DNA of 38,597 nucleotides from Cylindrodendrum hubeiense (taxonomy: Eukaryota; Ascomycota; Sordariomycetes; Hypocreales; Nectriaceae), in assembly GCA_014621425.1 (NCBI GenBank), contig JAANBB010000392.1:1-38597 (forward strand), in the 5' to 3' direction. The position numbers were made by a program, and so were the translations under genes. This document shows, piece by piece, positions 1-9,999 of the stretch (positions within the stretch are counted from its first letter, which is position 1; each line of letters begins with the position of its first letter). The notes beneath the pieces are model-generated. The model saw nothing but the letters and a program-made list of their open reading frames with translations, did not search any database and was not told the origin of the DNA.

Positions 1-809
1 TGGAAGACGACTAGGTCTCCATCGTTGATATCCTTCCCTTCAGAGATGAGATCTAGCGCATCCTGGAATTCGAACCCAAGAGATGAGAAGCCACTCATAG
101 GCTTACTCGAGTCGCAAATTTTGCCCCAGCCGAGCCGCCTTATCACCTATCTACCACCTATCTACTCCATACCACCACTACTACACCGTCACCAGCCAAC
201 CACCCACTCACCCAGTTGCGTAGGCTCTCCGTCATTCGCCGCGCCTTTGCATCTGCCTCTGCCTTTACCCAGAGAGATCCGCGAGACATCCATCGACAAA
301 CACCCCCCGCGCACCGCTCTTGCACTGGCTCCTTCTTAGATCCGCGCTCGCACGACTCTCTTTGTCGACCCGAAATGCCCTCGTCGATAACCCTCGTCGT
401 CTGACGCTTCTCCCCCATTGCTAGCTGTCTTGGGACAATCAACCCCCGGTACACTCAGGCTGTGTAGCTCACCATCCAGCGCACCACCTGCGTAAGCCGA
501 CACCTTCCTTAACTCTGTCCCTTCGTCGTGTCTTGTCGTGTCTTGCCGTCGAGCCCAAACAACATTCACCGCCCAGATCCAGAGGCCGCCACGACCAGCA
601 CGACCAGCGCAGCGCTTTTGCCCGTGTCGTGTCCCGCTGAAGCTGACGGTACCGCCGACAACAACCACCTCCAAGTACCCCGGTCCCTGTCCACCCAGCC
701 AAGGCCCGATAGTTCGTCTCCGCCTCCCGCCTCACGCCTCCGTCCACGCCTCCGTCCACGCTGTCTCCCAGCCCGATCTCCCATCTGTCACTGATTTCTG
801 TCGTCAATC
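1..809 (+). promoter_or_regulatory. Upstream region and probable leader of the Sip5-like gene
   Basis: No convincing protein gene is seen here. The stretch from about 130 to 790 is rich in C and T, as is usual for fungal promoters and 5' leaders. A ten-codon upstream ORF (ATG at 375, stop ending at 404) lies ahead of the Sip5 start at 810. The open frames on both strands are low-complexity, Ser/Pro/Arg-rich and resemble no family I know. A gene beginning further left may have its own sequence here, but nothing supports one. Confidence 0.5.
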
Positions 810-3440
810 ATGGGCAATTCAAACACCAAGGAGTCCCGCCCCGATGGCTACGACGACGGCCAGGATCGTCGTCGCTCCACCAACGGTGACGCTGTAGGCG
901 TAGCCCGCGACCCAGCACGAGACGCCGCCGCCAGGTCAAGAAATCGCACGAGCCGCCCCGAACTCAACATCTTTGGCCTCGGAAGTTCTTCGTCAAGAGA
1001 TCGTGAACGCCAGGATGTTCCCTTTGAGCGCCGCGAGACAAGGCAGGAGCGAGAGGCCAGGAAACTCGAAAAGGAGCGTGCTGCACGGGAGAAAGAGCGC
1101 GAACGGAGTATTCGCGAGGAACATGTCGATGGAGGCTATCTGGTCACACTGGGCACCTACACCGGCACCGAGGACTTTGGCAAGACTGTTGTGAGACAGC
1201 TACAGGTACACTCCCCAATCCCCCAACCTGTGTCCTCCCACGCCCCCGCGTAAGCTGACCACTTCGTGATTAGATTGAGAGGAAGATGGCGCCTTTCTGG
1301 CGCGGCCTCAACGACTGGTCCGCCAGCTGGAACGAGCACCAACTTATAGCCGCCGCCCGAGGCCTACCCGTACCCGCCGCCGATGCCCCCCCCGACCCGG
1401 AGCTGATGCCCGTGCCTCCCCCGGTCGATCCCCGATCCTCCTCGAGCCAAAACCTCCATAGCCTCACTGTCCCCATGGGGCGGCCGAACACTTTCCGTTG
1501 CATCCGATCGTAGCGGATCTGTCGCCGGATCGAACCTCCCCTCGCCAACCTCGACCGGTCCGAGCAAGCCGACCTCGCCCTTCAAGCCTCGAGCAGCAAG
1601 GGCATTGGCTGCCCTCAGCGTGGGCTCTCGGAATGCGTCGGCAACGGATTTGGCGCCCAAGGAGATCGTCATGCCCCATGATCCCTTTGTCAACGGACAA
1701 CCCCTCGAGGTATTCCTCTACAAGGACGCCGACGACTGCCCGATCTGCTTCCTGTCTTACCCCCCCTACCTCAACCGAACTCGATGCTGCGACCAGCCCA
1801 TCTGCAGCGAGTGCTTCGTCCAGATCAAGCGGGTTGAACCCCACCTCCCCGAGCATCATCCCAATGGCGAGACTAGAAATCCCACCGAAGGTCTCACCCC
1901 CGAAGACGCTCCCGAGATGCTCATCTCAGAACCATCATCATGCCCCTACTGCCAACAACCCGAGTTTGGCGTCACCTATGACCCACCACCCTTCCGAAGG
2001 GGTCTCACCTACTCGGCTCCCCCGGGAAACTTCTCTTCCGCTACAGCCATGTCCTCCCAGAGCTCATTAAACTCGACTCTCCAACCAACCTCGCCTTCAC
2101 ATACTGGCCGCCGACGAACTCATAGTTTGTCGGCAAACGCCCCCAATGTCATTACCACTGATCGGGTTCGCCCGGACTGGGCGACAAAGCTGGCCTCTGC
2201 GCGTGCTCACCAAGCCCGTCGAGCTGCCGCCGCAACGGCTCTTCACACGGCCGCTTTCCTGATGGGCGGAAACGACCAGCGATCATCCATCCTCCGACCC
2301 GGCCGCTTCAGCCGAAGGAACACGGGAAACAACTCGAGCGTCAACACCCCAATCGAAGGCCAAGTGGACTCCCAAAGCGAGGCGATCGAGGGCCCCGAAC
2401 CCGGGGCTAGAGGGTCGTCTAGGAATCTGCTCGGTGGGCGCCGAAGCCGTATGGATGAGCTGGAAGAGATGATGTTTATGGAGGCAGTTCGCTTATCTCT
2501 TGCAGCAGAAGAGGAGCGTAAACGTAAGGAGGAAAAGGCGATCCGAAAGGAAGCAAAGAAGAGGGAAAAGGAGGAGCGGAAAGCACTTAAGAAGCAGGGC
2601 GGAAACCCATACAGCGGAGGCACGAGCGGCGCGAGCGCGAGCAGTCTGTCGCTAGGCATCGGCCGCAGACGAGGCAACAGCGCAGCGAGCAACCTACGGA
2701 TGGAGGCGACGGTGTCGAGAGCGTCGCAGGTTTCTAAGAGTCCAGAGCCGCCGGTCGAAAGCAAGGGTAGGGACCAATGCGACAACTCGACAGACAAAGG
2801 CAAGGGAATCGATCGGGGGCCGCAGGAGCAGCATGTCGAACCGAGCTCTTCGTCCAGTTCTCTGCCACTACCAGCCACAACCCCCCGAGGTGGATCGCAT
2901 CTGAGGCAAATGAGCAACGCGTCCTCAATTGGGTCGTCAGGCCGAGACAGCCCTACGGGGAGCTTCACCAACCAGGGTTATGTCGGTGCTGATGGGGGTC
3001 CCCGATCGAGTGGGCTGAGCCTTGGCGGTTATAGCGATGACGGCGACCGCGATGCAGGAAGCGCGGGCAGCGAGCCCATGTTCAATTTTAGCAGCCTTGC
3101 GCAGATGGTTGGTGCTGACATCGACGGTGGTTCACCGCAACGTGAGCCAGGCGAGGAGCCCGAGTCGCCCAGGGATCTAGCCAGTCACATGCGTCCTCTG
3201 TCGCAAGTGAAGGAAGAAGACAAGGACGAAGCCGAAGCCGAGCATGTGGAAGAACGGTGGACAGGGAATTTGACGACTAAGCGTGTCAGCGTGGATCAAG
3301 CCGGCCGACAACCAAGCGAGCTGCCGACGCCGGAGGTGACGATTACGCCCGAGACCCCGGCACCCCGGGACGGTGACGAGGAGCATAAGCAGCTTGGGTT
3401 TTCTAGCGTATCAGAACGTACGAAGCCGCTGGCGCAGTAG
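810..3440 (+). CDS. sip5: Sip5-like RING-type zinc-finger protein, with apparent frameshift
   Basis: Exon 1 is 810-1205, the intron is 1206-1273 (gtacac...gattag), and the last exon runs from 1274 to the TAG ending at 3440. The start [10 protein letters not shown] is the hallmark of fungal Sip5 (Snf1-interacting protein). A RING-like zinc-binding region is visible: CPIC at about residue 287, a CC...CSEC cluster, and a second CPYC at about 355 followed by Pro/Phe-rich sequence. The C-terminal half is Ser/Arg/Glu-rich and low-complexity with a short charged helix. The reading frame breaks at the G run 1477-1480: the upstream frame stops at 1513, while the frame one base over continues as sensible protein ([14 protein letters not shown]...) from about 1482. 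Dropping one G gives an 853-aa protein; as written the product would be 211 aa. In yeast Sip5 binds Snf1 and the Reg1-Glc7 phosphatase; the same role here is inferred. Family confidence is high, reading-frame integrity uncertain. Confidence 0.85.
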
Positions 3441-3676
3441 ACGAAGCCGCCGAAGCAGAGTGACTTGGGCAGGTTGATACGGGGCGGTGGATTTGGTGCA
3501 GGATTAGAAGGGAGCAGAGCATTGTATTTTTGTATATGGCGGCCCTATTTCTAGGCGTGGCATACTCAGCGGGCATTCCCTTTGCCGGTATGAATGATTG
3601 ATTCTGAAGGATGCAGGGCATAGGGGTATGGGGGTACAGGGGAGTGGAGTGTATTGATAGTTGAACCGAGTTAAGT

Positions 3677-3707
3677 GGGACGAGTTGGGGCGAGTTGGGA
3701 CGAGTTG
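3677..3707. repeat. Tandem repeat, about 11 bp, three copies
   Basis: Three near-identical units of the form gggacgagttg lie head to tail (3677-3687, 3688-3697, 3698-3707); the second and third lack one base. Intergenic, no function evident. Confidence 0.75.
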
Positions 3708-3860
3708 AGGTAGTTTCCAGATACAAGCAGCTCCTCGCGGAGTCGAGACGACTGCCGGAGCGGAAGGGCCTGGGATGAATGCAGAAAGAAATTCAGAAAG
3801 ATATCAATTGACAGCATTGAGCGAGTTGCATAGACTCTGAACAGCATCAACTGAATGGAT

Positions 3861-3910
3861 AGAATGCATTGAATAGCCAGAATGCATAGAATAGCCAGAA
3901 TGCATAGGCC
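3861..3910. repeat. Tandem repeat, 18 bp, 2.8 copies
   Basis: Units agaatgcattgaatagcc (3861-3878), agaatgcatagaatagcc (3879-3896) and a partial third (3897-3910) follow each other. The copies are nearly identical, so the array is probably young. It ends immediately before the double CACGTG site. Confidence 0.85.
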
Positions 3911-3913
3911 GAG

Positions 3914-3928
3914 CACGTGCTGCACGTG
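3914..3928. promoter_or_regulatory. Paired E-boxes (CACGTG x2)
   Basis: Two CACGTG hexamers at 3914-3919 and 3923-3928 are separated by three bases. CACGTG is the core bound by bHLH regulators such as the Pho4/NUC-1 family. The pair lies about 680 bp upstream of the GH71 gene. Function is inferred from the motif alone. Confidence 0.4.
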
Positions 3929-4448
3929 TCGGGGTTATAGTTGTTGCCTAATAGCACTATGTAGGTTCCTCTGTGCCGCTTCCTGTTTCTCTTCCTTACA
4001 GTGGGCTCACGGAGATGATGTAGTTGACGACGCCCCCCGGCACGCGTAACCCAACCACTCGGCGGCGCGCATTTCTGGTTCGTCGCATCCTGAAGGATCC
4101 GGCAGGGTCTCGTCGTGGTCCGTTTCTGACGTGCGCTAGCATCCGCGATGCAATGGCCCGACCGGATCCCTGCGCCGCCTGCTCGCGCGCCGGGGGTTCG
4201 CATCCTGCAGCTGCGAGCCCCCCGGCCCGCTGCCCTGTTTCAAAAGGCGGCGGCCACGAGAGAGTCCAGCTAATTACCTACTGCGTCGTAGTAGGCTGAC
4301 GGCGCTCCACAGGGGCTGCACCTGTTCCGTTTCCTGTTGACGACGCCGCCGGTCCTTGTGCCGTTTGCTGGATATTTGATGGCGGAACGGGGCTCGGGAT
4401 CCTGGGGTATAGCATGGCATGGCGGCTAGCGGTGCGATGCGGCATCTG

Positions 4449-4455
4449 TATATAT
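4449..4455 (+). promoter_or_regulatory. TATA-like element of the GH71 gene
   Basis: The sequence tatatat lies about 150 bp before the GH71 ATG at 4603, a plausible distance for a fungal TATA box. No other strong core element is visible. Confidence 0.4.
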
Positions 4456-4602
4456 TCACTTGCGTCCCCGAGACTGCTTCTGCTGGGTTACGCTGCTCTC
4501 GTACCAACTCGCCCTATCTCGATCGCTCATTGACTGGAATCTGAGATTCTATATCGCATTGACTTGTTTAATCTTCGACTCCATACCCGCTCTTTCTCCA
4601 AC

Positions 4603-5989
4603 ATGGCGCGCCAAGTCTACGCCCATTACATGGTACAGCCAACTCCCACCTTCCGCCCCCCCTCTCACTAACACAACCTCCAGGTCGGTCTGACCGACAA
4701 CCAAGCCCTCTCGCAATGGGAAACGGACATCACCCAGGCCAAGGAGGCCTTGATCGACGGCTTCGCCCTCAACATCGGCCCCGTCGACGCCTGGACCGAC
4801 ACGCAGCTGGCGCTGGCGTACCAAGCGGCCGAGTCCCTCGACTTCGACCTGTTCATCTCCTTCGACCAGTCGTCGACAACCAACATCTGGACGGTGGAGA
4901 GCGTCGCCTCATATGTCAACGCCTACAAGGACTCATCGGCGCAGGTGCTGGTGGACGGCAAGCCCATGGTCAGCACCTTCGAGGGCCCGGGGTGGTCCGA
5001 CAACTGGGCCACCGTCCGCGAACAGACGGGGGGTATTTTCCTCGTGCCGGACTGGAGCAGCCTGGGACCCGACGGCATTTCCGGCATGTCGAGCGTCATC
5101 GACGGAGCGTGTAAGTGAGATCTACCGGTTGAGCTGGTATACGTGCTGACCAAGTGTTGTAGTTTCGTGGTCGGCGTGGCCTGGCCCTGGGGCGACCCAG
5201 ATGACGACCGATCAGGACGTGCTCTACCAGACCGCCCTCGGCAAGGGCACTACTGAGGAGAAGCCATACATGATGGGCGTCAGCCCGTACTTCTACGTCA
5301 GTAAGTAGCTTCATGATCCAGCCCCTGAACGAGACGGGCATGGTCACTAACACGCCGCAGACCTCCCTGAGTGGAGCAAGAACTGGTACTCATCCAGCGA
5401 GTCCCTGTGGTACGACCGATGGCAGCAGGTGCTGGAGGTAGACCCCGCGTACATCGAGATCATCACCTGGAACGACTTCAGCGAGTCGAGCTACATCTCC
5501 GACATTGTGCCCGCGCAGATCGTCTCGGGCGCCGAGGTGTACGTCGACGGCTTCGACCACTCGGCCATGCGCGCCGTGCTGCCGTACTTCATCACGGCGT
5601 ACAAGGCCGGCGCCAAGAACGTCGACCTGACGACCGATGAGACGGCCATTGCGTGGTACCGCACCACGTCGGCGACTCTCGGTGCTGACGGCGGCACGGT
5701 GTGGGGCCAGTCCGGCTCCGAGTCGGCCAGCGTCGGCGCCCGCGACGTCGTATCCATCATCACCATCACCATCGACGACACCGAGGTCCAGCTGGACATT
5801 GGCGGCACGAGCCAGAGCTTCGTGGCCAACGGCACCAACCGCGTCAACTACTTCGAGGTGCCCTTCAACGGCGCCCTTGGCGACGTCTCCCTGACCATGA
5901 ACGGGCTGTCGTCGACGGGACCCGCCATCGTCAACACCCTTCCGGCCACAGGCTACGTCAACTTCAACGCGGCGGTGATCCAAGTATAA
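4603..5989 (+). CDS. GH71 alpha-1,3-glucanase (mutanase-like), no signal peptide
   Basis: Four exons: 4603-4632, 4684-5110, 5163-5300 and 5361-5989. The introns (51, 52 and 60 bases) have good GT/AG ends and the first has a CACTAAC branch site. The 407-aa product starts MARQVYAHYMVG, the usual opening of the GH71 catalytic domain, followed by IDGFALNIG, SFEGPGW-like STFEGPGWSDNW, AFSWSAWPG-like FSWSAWPG and EIITWNDFSESSYI, all typical of endo-alpha-1,3-glucanases. Residues from about 285 form a beta-rich C-terminal part. The enzyme should cleave alpha-1,3-glucan, a fungal wall polymer. Many GH71 enzymes are secreted, but no signal peptide precedes the domain and there is no in-frame upstream ATG. 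S. pombe Agn2 is a family precedent for a signal-less GH71 enzyme, acting inside the ascus. A missed 5' exon is the alternative. Confidence 0.9.
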
Positions 5990-6177
5990 GCGGTTTGTTT
6001 CTTTCCCTGGGTGTGGACCCTGGGAGTGGACCTTGGGTGTGGACATTGTATTTCCTTCATAACGGGTGTTGGACATCTGTGATGGGCGGCATGGTCTGGC
6101 GTACGGTTACACATCTTGTATATATGGCAGGCATTCGTTTCTCTGGACACGGCTGGTGTCGGTCCGTAGTTGATTGA

Positions 6178-7332
6178 CTACGCTTTTTTGATCTCGGCTT
6201 GGAACTTTTCCGTCCACTCTGTAAACTCATCCCGCGAACCATCCCAGCCGTTGCTCAGGAGCTCGCTCACGCTGGCGGCATCCGCAAAGGCCTGGGCCAT
6301 TGCCTCGTCAATCTCCTCGGGGTCCAGGTCGTAGAACGTAGTGGCCAGGTCGCTGAACTTGTCCGGCAGCTGCTGGAGCGCCTTGACCGTCGTGTCTAGG
6401 CGCTTGGGGAGGTCCGAGGTGGCGTCGGTGGGGGGGAAGGGCGGGAGCTTCTTGAAGCGTCGCTTGGAAATGGCTTGGTAGAGGAGCACGATGAGTCGGA
6501 GTCGCTTGAGAGAGGTCTCTAGTCGGGGTCGGATGCCGTCGGGGTCGTCGCGCGGGATGGTTGGCTGAGAGTTCATAAAGTCGTCGAGCATGTCTTGCTT
6601 GTCTTGCTTGTCGACGGAAGTTTTTCCCAATTTATCAGCCAGTTCGTCCACATCGTCCTCGTCCTCGTCGTCATCATCTGGTTCCTCGTCTCCCCATTCC
6701 TTCATCTCCTCCATGACATCCTTGAGCGTATCCCTCCACTCCTGGGCCTTCTTTACAAAGAAGCCGCCGACGCCCATGTTGGCCAGCCCGATAACATCGT
6801 CACACGCAGCCCATAGCACACCGGTGGAGGCGAGACTTCCCTTGCCTCCGGACCCGAACGAATCCTTCTTGTCGCCAGCGAGGATCTTGCCGTCCTTGGG
6901 AACCGTCTGAAGCAACCCGCCCAGCTCGATAAAGACCCTCTGAGCCCGAAACGCAAGCTCACGGCGGAGAACGCTGGTGTAGGTGTTTGTGTCGCAGACC
7001 TCGATGGAAGAGGCGAGGCCGGGGATGGGGCCGGTAATGAGTTCGCGGACGACTGTGGAAATGGCGGTTGGAGTGAAGGGCTCGTTAATGATGAGCAGGG
7101 AGAGCTTGGTCGAGTGGGCTCTGATCAGGGACGTCGAGTCGCGGGCGAGAGCGAGGGCATCGATGGCGGACGGAGAAGAGGACGCATCCGACTCGGACTT
7201 CTTCGCCTCGGTGGAGGGGTTCTGGTTTCGGTGGATGCCGGCCAGAACGGTCTGAAGCTGCTGGAGAAGAGTGGACGCGGTTTCGATGACCGTGTTCAAG
7301 GCCTTGAGGGCCTCGGCGTCGGTTGGTGCCAT
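6178..7332 (-). CDS. GCIP / cyclin-D1-binding protein 1-like protein
   Basis: A single exon from ATG at 7332 to the TAG ending at 6178 gives 384 aa. The N-terminal half is helical (LKALNTVIETASTLLQQLQ, then IRAHSTKLSLLIINEPFTPT), which fits the GCIP family (Grap2 and cyclin-D-interacting proteins; CCNDBP1 in animals). A strongly acidic linker (DDDDEDEDD) lies near residues 206-222, and the C-terminal part is again helical. Animal members bind cyclin D or Grap2 and modulate the cell cycle; the fungal role is little known, so only the family is asserted. It converges on the GH71 gene (188 bp apart) and shares a 476-bp divergent promoter region with the glucosidase II beta gene. Confidence 0.7.
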   Translation of the reverse strand: MAPTDAEALKALNTVIETASTLLQQLQTVLAGIHRNQNPSTEAKKSESDASSSPSAIDALALARDSTSLIRAHSTKLSLLIINEPFTPTAISTVVRELITGPIPGLASSIEVCDTNTYTSVLRRELAFRAQRVFIELGGLLQTVPKDGKILAGDKKDSFGSGGKGSLASTGVLWAACDDVIGLANMGVGGFFVKKAQEWRDTLKDVMEEMKEWGDEEPDDDDEDEDDVDELADKLGKTSVDKQDKQDMLDDFMNSQPTIPRDDPDGIRPRLETSLKRLRLIVLLYQAISKRRFKKLPPFPPTDATSDLPKRLDTTVKALQQLPDKFSDLATTFYDLDPEEIDEAMAQAFADAASVSELLSNGWDGSRDEFTEWTEKFQAEIKKA

Positions 7333-7808
7333 GACTTTTACGGTGGTAACTCGTGTAAGAGTCGTCGAATATCGTGAGATAATATTCGTGGTGCGTCACA
7401 GACACTTTTTGGTGTTGATGGAGGGGCAACTTTTTTCTCGTTTCCCCCGCCCTCCCCCACTTTAGGCAGGCGGTGGGCCATTCGCCAAGGGTCTGGAGCA
7501 CGGAGCGAGGCGCCGGAGTTCAGGGCATTTCCGCGCTGGCAGGTCCGAGCATTTGCCGTCTCAGCGCCGACACGCCCCTGAAGGCTAGGGGGCTCCGTGC
7601 CGGTTTACAGTGGGTCTCGACGACGCCTAGTGCGCTTTGGCGGGCTGTTGCTTGCCCCCTGTCATGGGCATAAGCTCCTGTCCTGTTTTGGACGATGACC
7701 TGGCTCCATCTCGACCTCATCCTCGCCTTCAAAACTCCATCTCGCAACGGGAGTTAGAGCAGCCTGATCAATTCCCCGGATCAATCCCCCGGCGGCACAG
7801 AACGCACA
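7333..7808. promoter_or_regulatory. Divergent promoter region
   Basis: This 476-bp stretch separates the starts of the GCIP-like gene (-) and the glucosidase II beta gene (+). It contains a pyrimidine-rich tract (about 7425-7465, tttttctcgtttcccccgcc) but no clear TATA box or further gene. Confidence 0.5.
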
Positions 7809-9623
7809 ATGCAACAACCACAGTCCTGGGCGCTGCTGAGCGCCATCTATGCCTTCACTCTGGCGGCTGCTGGCGGCCTGCCCCGAGGTGTCGGCCCTTC
7901 CTGTGAGTTGACCGAGCTGTTGGAGACCCTGAATAGCTTCATCTGCTAACACACAGCTCCCGCCATCCAGTCGCCGCCCACTACGAGGGCAAGGACGTAT
8001 TCTCGTGCATCACCAACACGGCCATCAAGCTCAGCATGAGCCAGGTCAACGACAACAGCTGCGACTGCCCTGACGGCTCCGACGAACCAGGCACCGCCGC
8101 CTGCGCCCTCCTCGATCCGCTCTCGCCCGAACAGCCGCTGCCCGGATCCGCGTCGGGCACCACCAAGGACGGCCAATGCCCTGCCCGGCTTCTCGGTGCG
8201 GCCAACGAGGGCCACGTCGGCACCTACGTGCCCTTCCTCTACGTCAACGACGGCGTCTGCGACTACGACCTGTGCTGCGACGGCTCCGAGGAGCACCGCG
8301 GCGTCGGCGGCGTCAAGTGCGAGAACCGCTGCGCCGAGATTGGCCGCGAGCACCGCCGCCTGGCCGACGAGAAGCGCCGGAACCTGGAGAAGGCCGCCAA
8401 GAAGCGCGACGCCATCACCGCCGAGGGCCTGGAGCTGCGCCGCAAGGTCGAGCTCAAGATCAACACCCTCCAGGACGAGATCCGCGCCCTCGAGACCAAG
8501 CGCGCCGGCCTGGAGCAGCGCTACCGCGAGGTCGAGCAGCAGGAGAAGGGCAAGGTCGTCCGCGGCGACGGCGGCGGCGGCAAGCTGGGCGTCCTTGTCG
8601 GCCTGGCCAAGACGCGCGTCAACGAGCTCCGGGCCACGCTCGACGACGTCATTGACCAGCGGGACGACCTCCGCGAGCGCGCCAACGAGCTCGAGGAGAT
8701 CCTCCGCAAGTTCAAGGAGGAGTACAACCCCAACTTCAACGACGAGGGCGTCAAGGCCGCCGTCAAGTCCTTCGAGGACTACTCGGCCCGCCAGGACACC
8801 GACGCCGCCAAGAGGGTCCAGCGATCCGACGACGACATCTTCAGTGTTGTCAAGGAGGACAGCGAGACCAACGGCGTCAACTGGAAGGAGTTTGAGAGCA
8901 TTGACGGCGACGACACCGACATCCGTAAGTACATGGCATTCTCGTGCACAGCCTCCCACTGACACACCCTCAGTCTTCAACCTCGAGGCATACCTCCCCG
9001 CCTTCGCCCGCGGCCTCCTCCACAGCACCCTCGGCGGCGTGCGCGTGTGGCTCATCGAGAACGGCGTGCTCGCCGACAACGTCAAGCCCGGCGCCGAGTC
9101 GACACTCGTCCGCGCCGCCCGCGAGGCCTTCGAGCACGCCGAGAAGGACCTCAAGAAGAAGACCAAGGCCCTCGACACGGAAAAGGCCGACCTCGCCACC
9201 GACTACGGCCCCGGCGACATCTTCCGCGCCCTCAAGGGCAAGTGCGTCAGCACCGACGCCGGCGAGTACACGTACGAGCTCTGCTGGCTGGAGAAGACGG
9301 CCCAGAAGTCCAAGAAGGGCCACGGCAACACCAACATGGGCAACTTCAAGCGCGTCGACCGCGAGGTCGCCGACGACGAGGAGCGCCTCGACGGCAAGAG
9401 CCTGGGCAAGGGCGAGCGCATGGTGCTGCGCTACGAGGACGGCCAGCTCTGCTGGAACGGGCCCAAGCGACGCACCGACGTCTGGCTGGGCTGCGCCGAG
9501 ACCGAGGAGGTCTGGCGCGTCGCCGAGGCCGAGAAGTGCGTCTACAAGATGGAGGTTGGCACCCCGGCGGCCTGCGAGGGCGGCGCGCTCTACAAGCCGG
9601 TCCCTGCCAAGGACGAGCTATAG
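7809..9623 (+). CDS. GTB1: Glucosidase II beta subunit (PRKCSH-like), ER-retained
   Basis: Exons are 7809-7902, 7971-8924 and 8974-9623, giving 565 aa. The acceptor at 7970 was chosen over one at 7956 because only it keeps the frame and yields PRGVGPSFAAHYEG, matching the family's PRGVGP opening. An N-terminal hydrophobic segment (SWALLSAIYAFTLAAAGG) is a signal peptide. Next come the LDLa-like cysteine-rich modules (CDCPDGSDEPG and CDYDLCCDGSEEH), a long charged coiled coil (about 130-280), and a C-terminal mannose-6-phosphate-receptor-homology region (about 436-555; GKCVSTDAGEYTYELCW, GQLCWNGPKR). The protein ends in KDEL, an ER-retrieval signal. The beta subunit recruits and retains the catalytic alpha subunit, which trims glucose from N-glycans in the ER during folding control. 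The gene converges on TOR. Confidence 0.95.
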
Positions 9624-9999
9624 AGAGAGAGCTATGGAGAAAACCCGGCGGCGTTGTACGTTTGCAGTGGAGAGTCGCTTATCGGAGTCATTTGTTGCAG
9701 TCGCAGATTCTATACCAACATCTTGATTCAAAGGAAAAATGCATCCTCGGCTAGGCTTATCATCCTAGATCAAAACACTATCGTGATTGACATCTTCCCC
9801 TAATATGAGTACATGAATGCAGCACAAACACACAAAAGCCCTCGTCCCAAAATCCATACGTAGACATCCCTGACCGGCCCCTCCAACTCCACGCAGTGAT
9901 GATCTGGTCTAGCTGAGCAACGCTCCGATCTTCCAAATGCGACATGTCTCCTTCCTATCCGTAACAGTCAAAACCCCGCGCCGCGCTTCGGCTCTTCCG
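9624..9999. other. Intergenic, convergent 3' regions
   Basis: This 376-bp gap lies between the stops of the glucosidase II beta gene (+) and TOR (-). It can hold both 3' untranslated regions. No gene, repeat or RNA is seen. Confidence 0.6.

Larger units (their letters stand above)
3441..4602. other. Intergenic: Sip5 3' region and GH71 promoter
   Basis: No gene is supported. It holds the Sip5 3' untranslated region, two short tandem repeats (3677-3707 and 3861-3910), a pair of CACGTG boxes (3914-3928) and a TATA-like element (4449-4455) ahead of the GH71 start. The open frames are interrupted and of odd composition. Confidence 0.5.

Noticed and set aside
1..20. BbsI-like (gaagac) and BsaI-like (ggtctc) sites at the left edge
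   Set aside because: Could suggest a cloning junction, but such six-base motifs are common by chance and the adjoining sequence is ordinary genomic leader.
7946..9199. 417-codon minus-strand frame opposite glucosidase II beta
   Set aside because: Leu/Val/Ala-rich shadow produced by GC-biased third positions of the real gene; no family resemblance.
8944..9754. Long Arg/Ser/Ala-rich plus-strand frames over glucosidase II beta exon 3
   Set aside because: Out-of-frame shadows of the real exon; the true frame carries the MRH motifs and KDEL.
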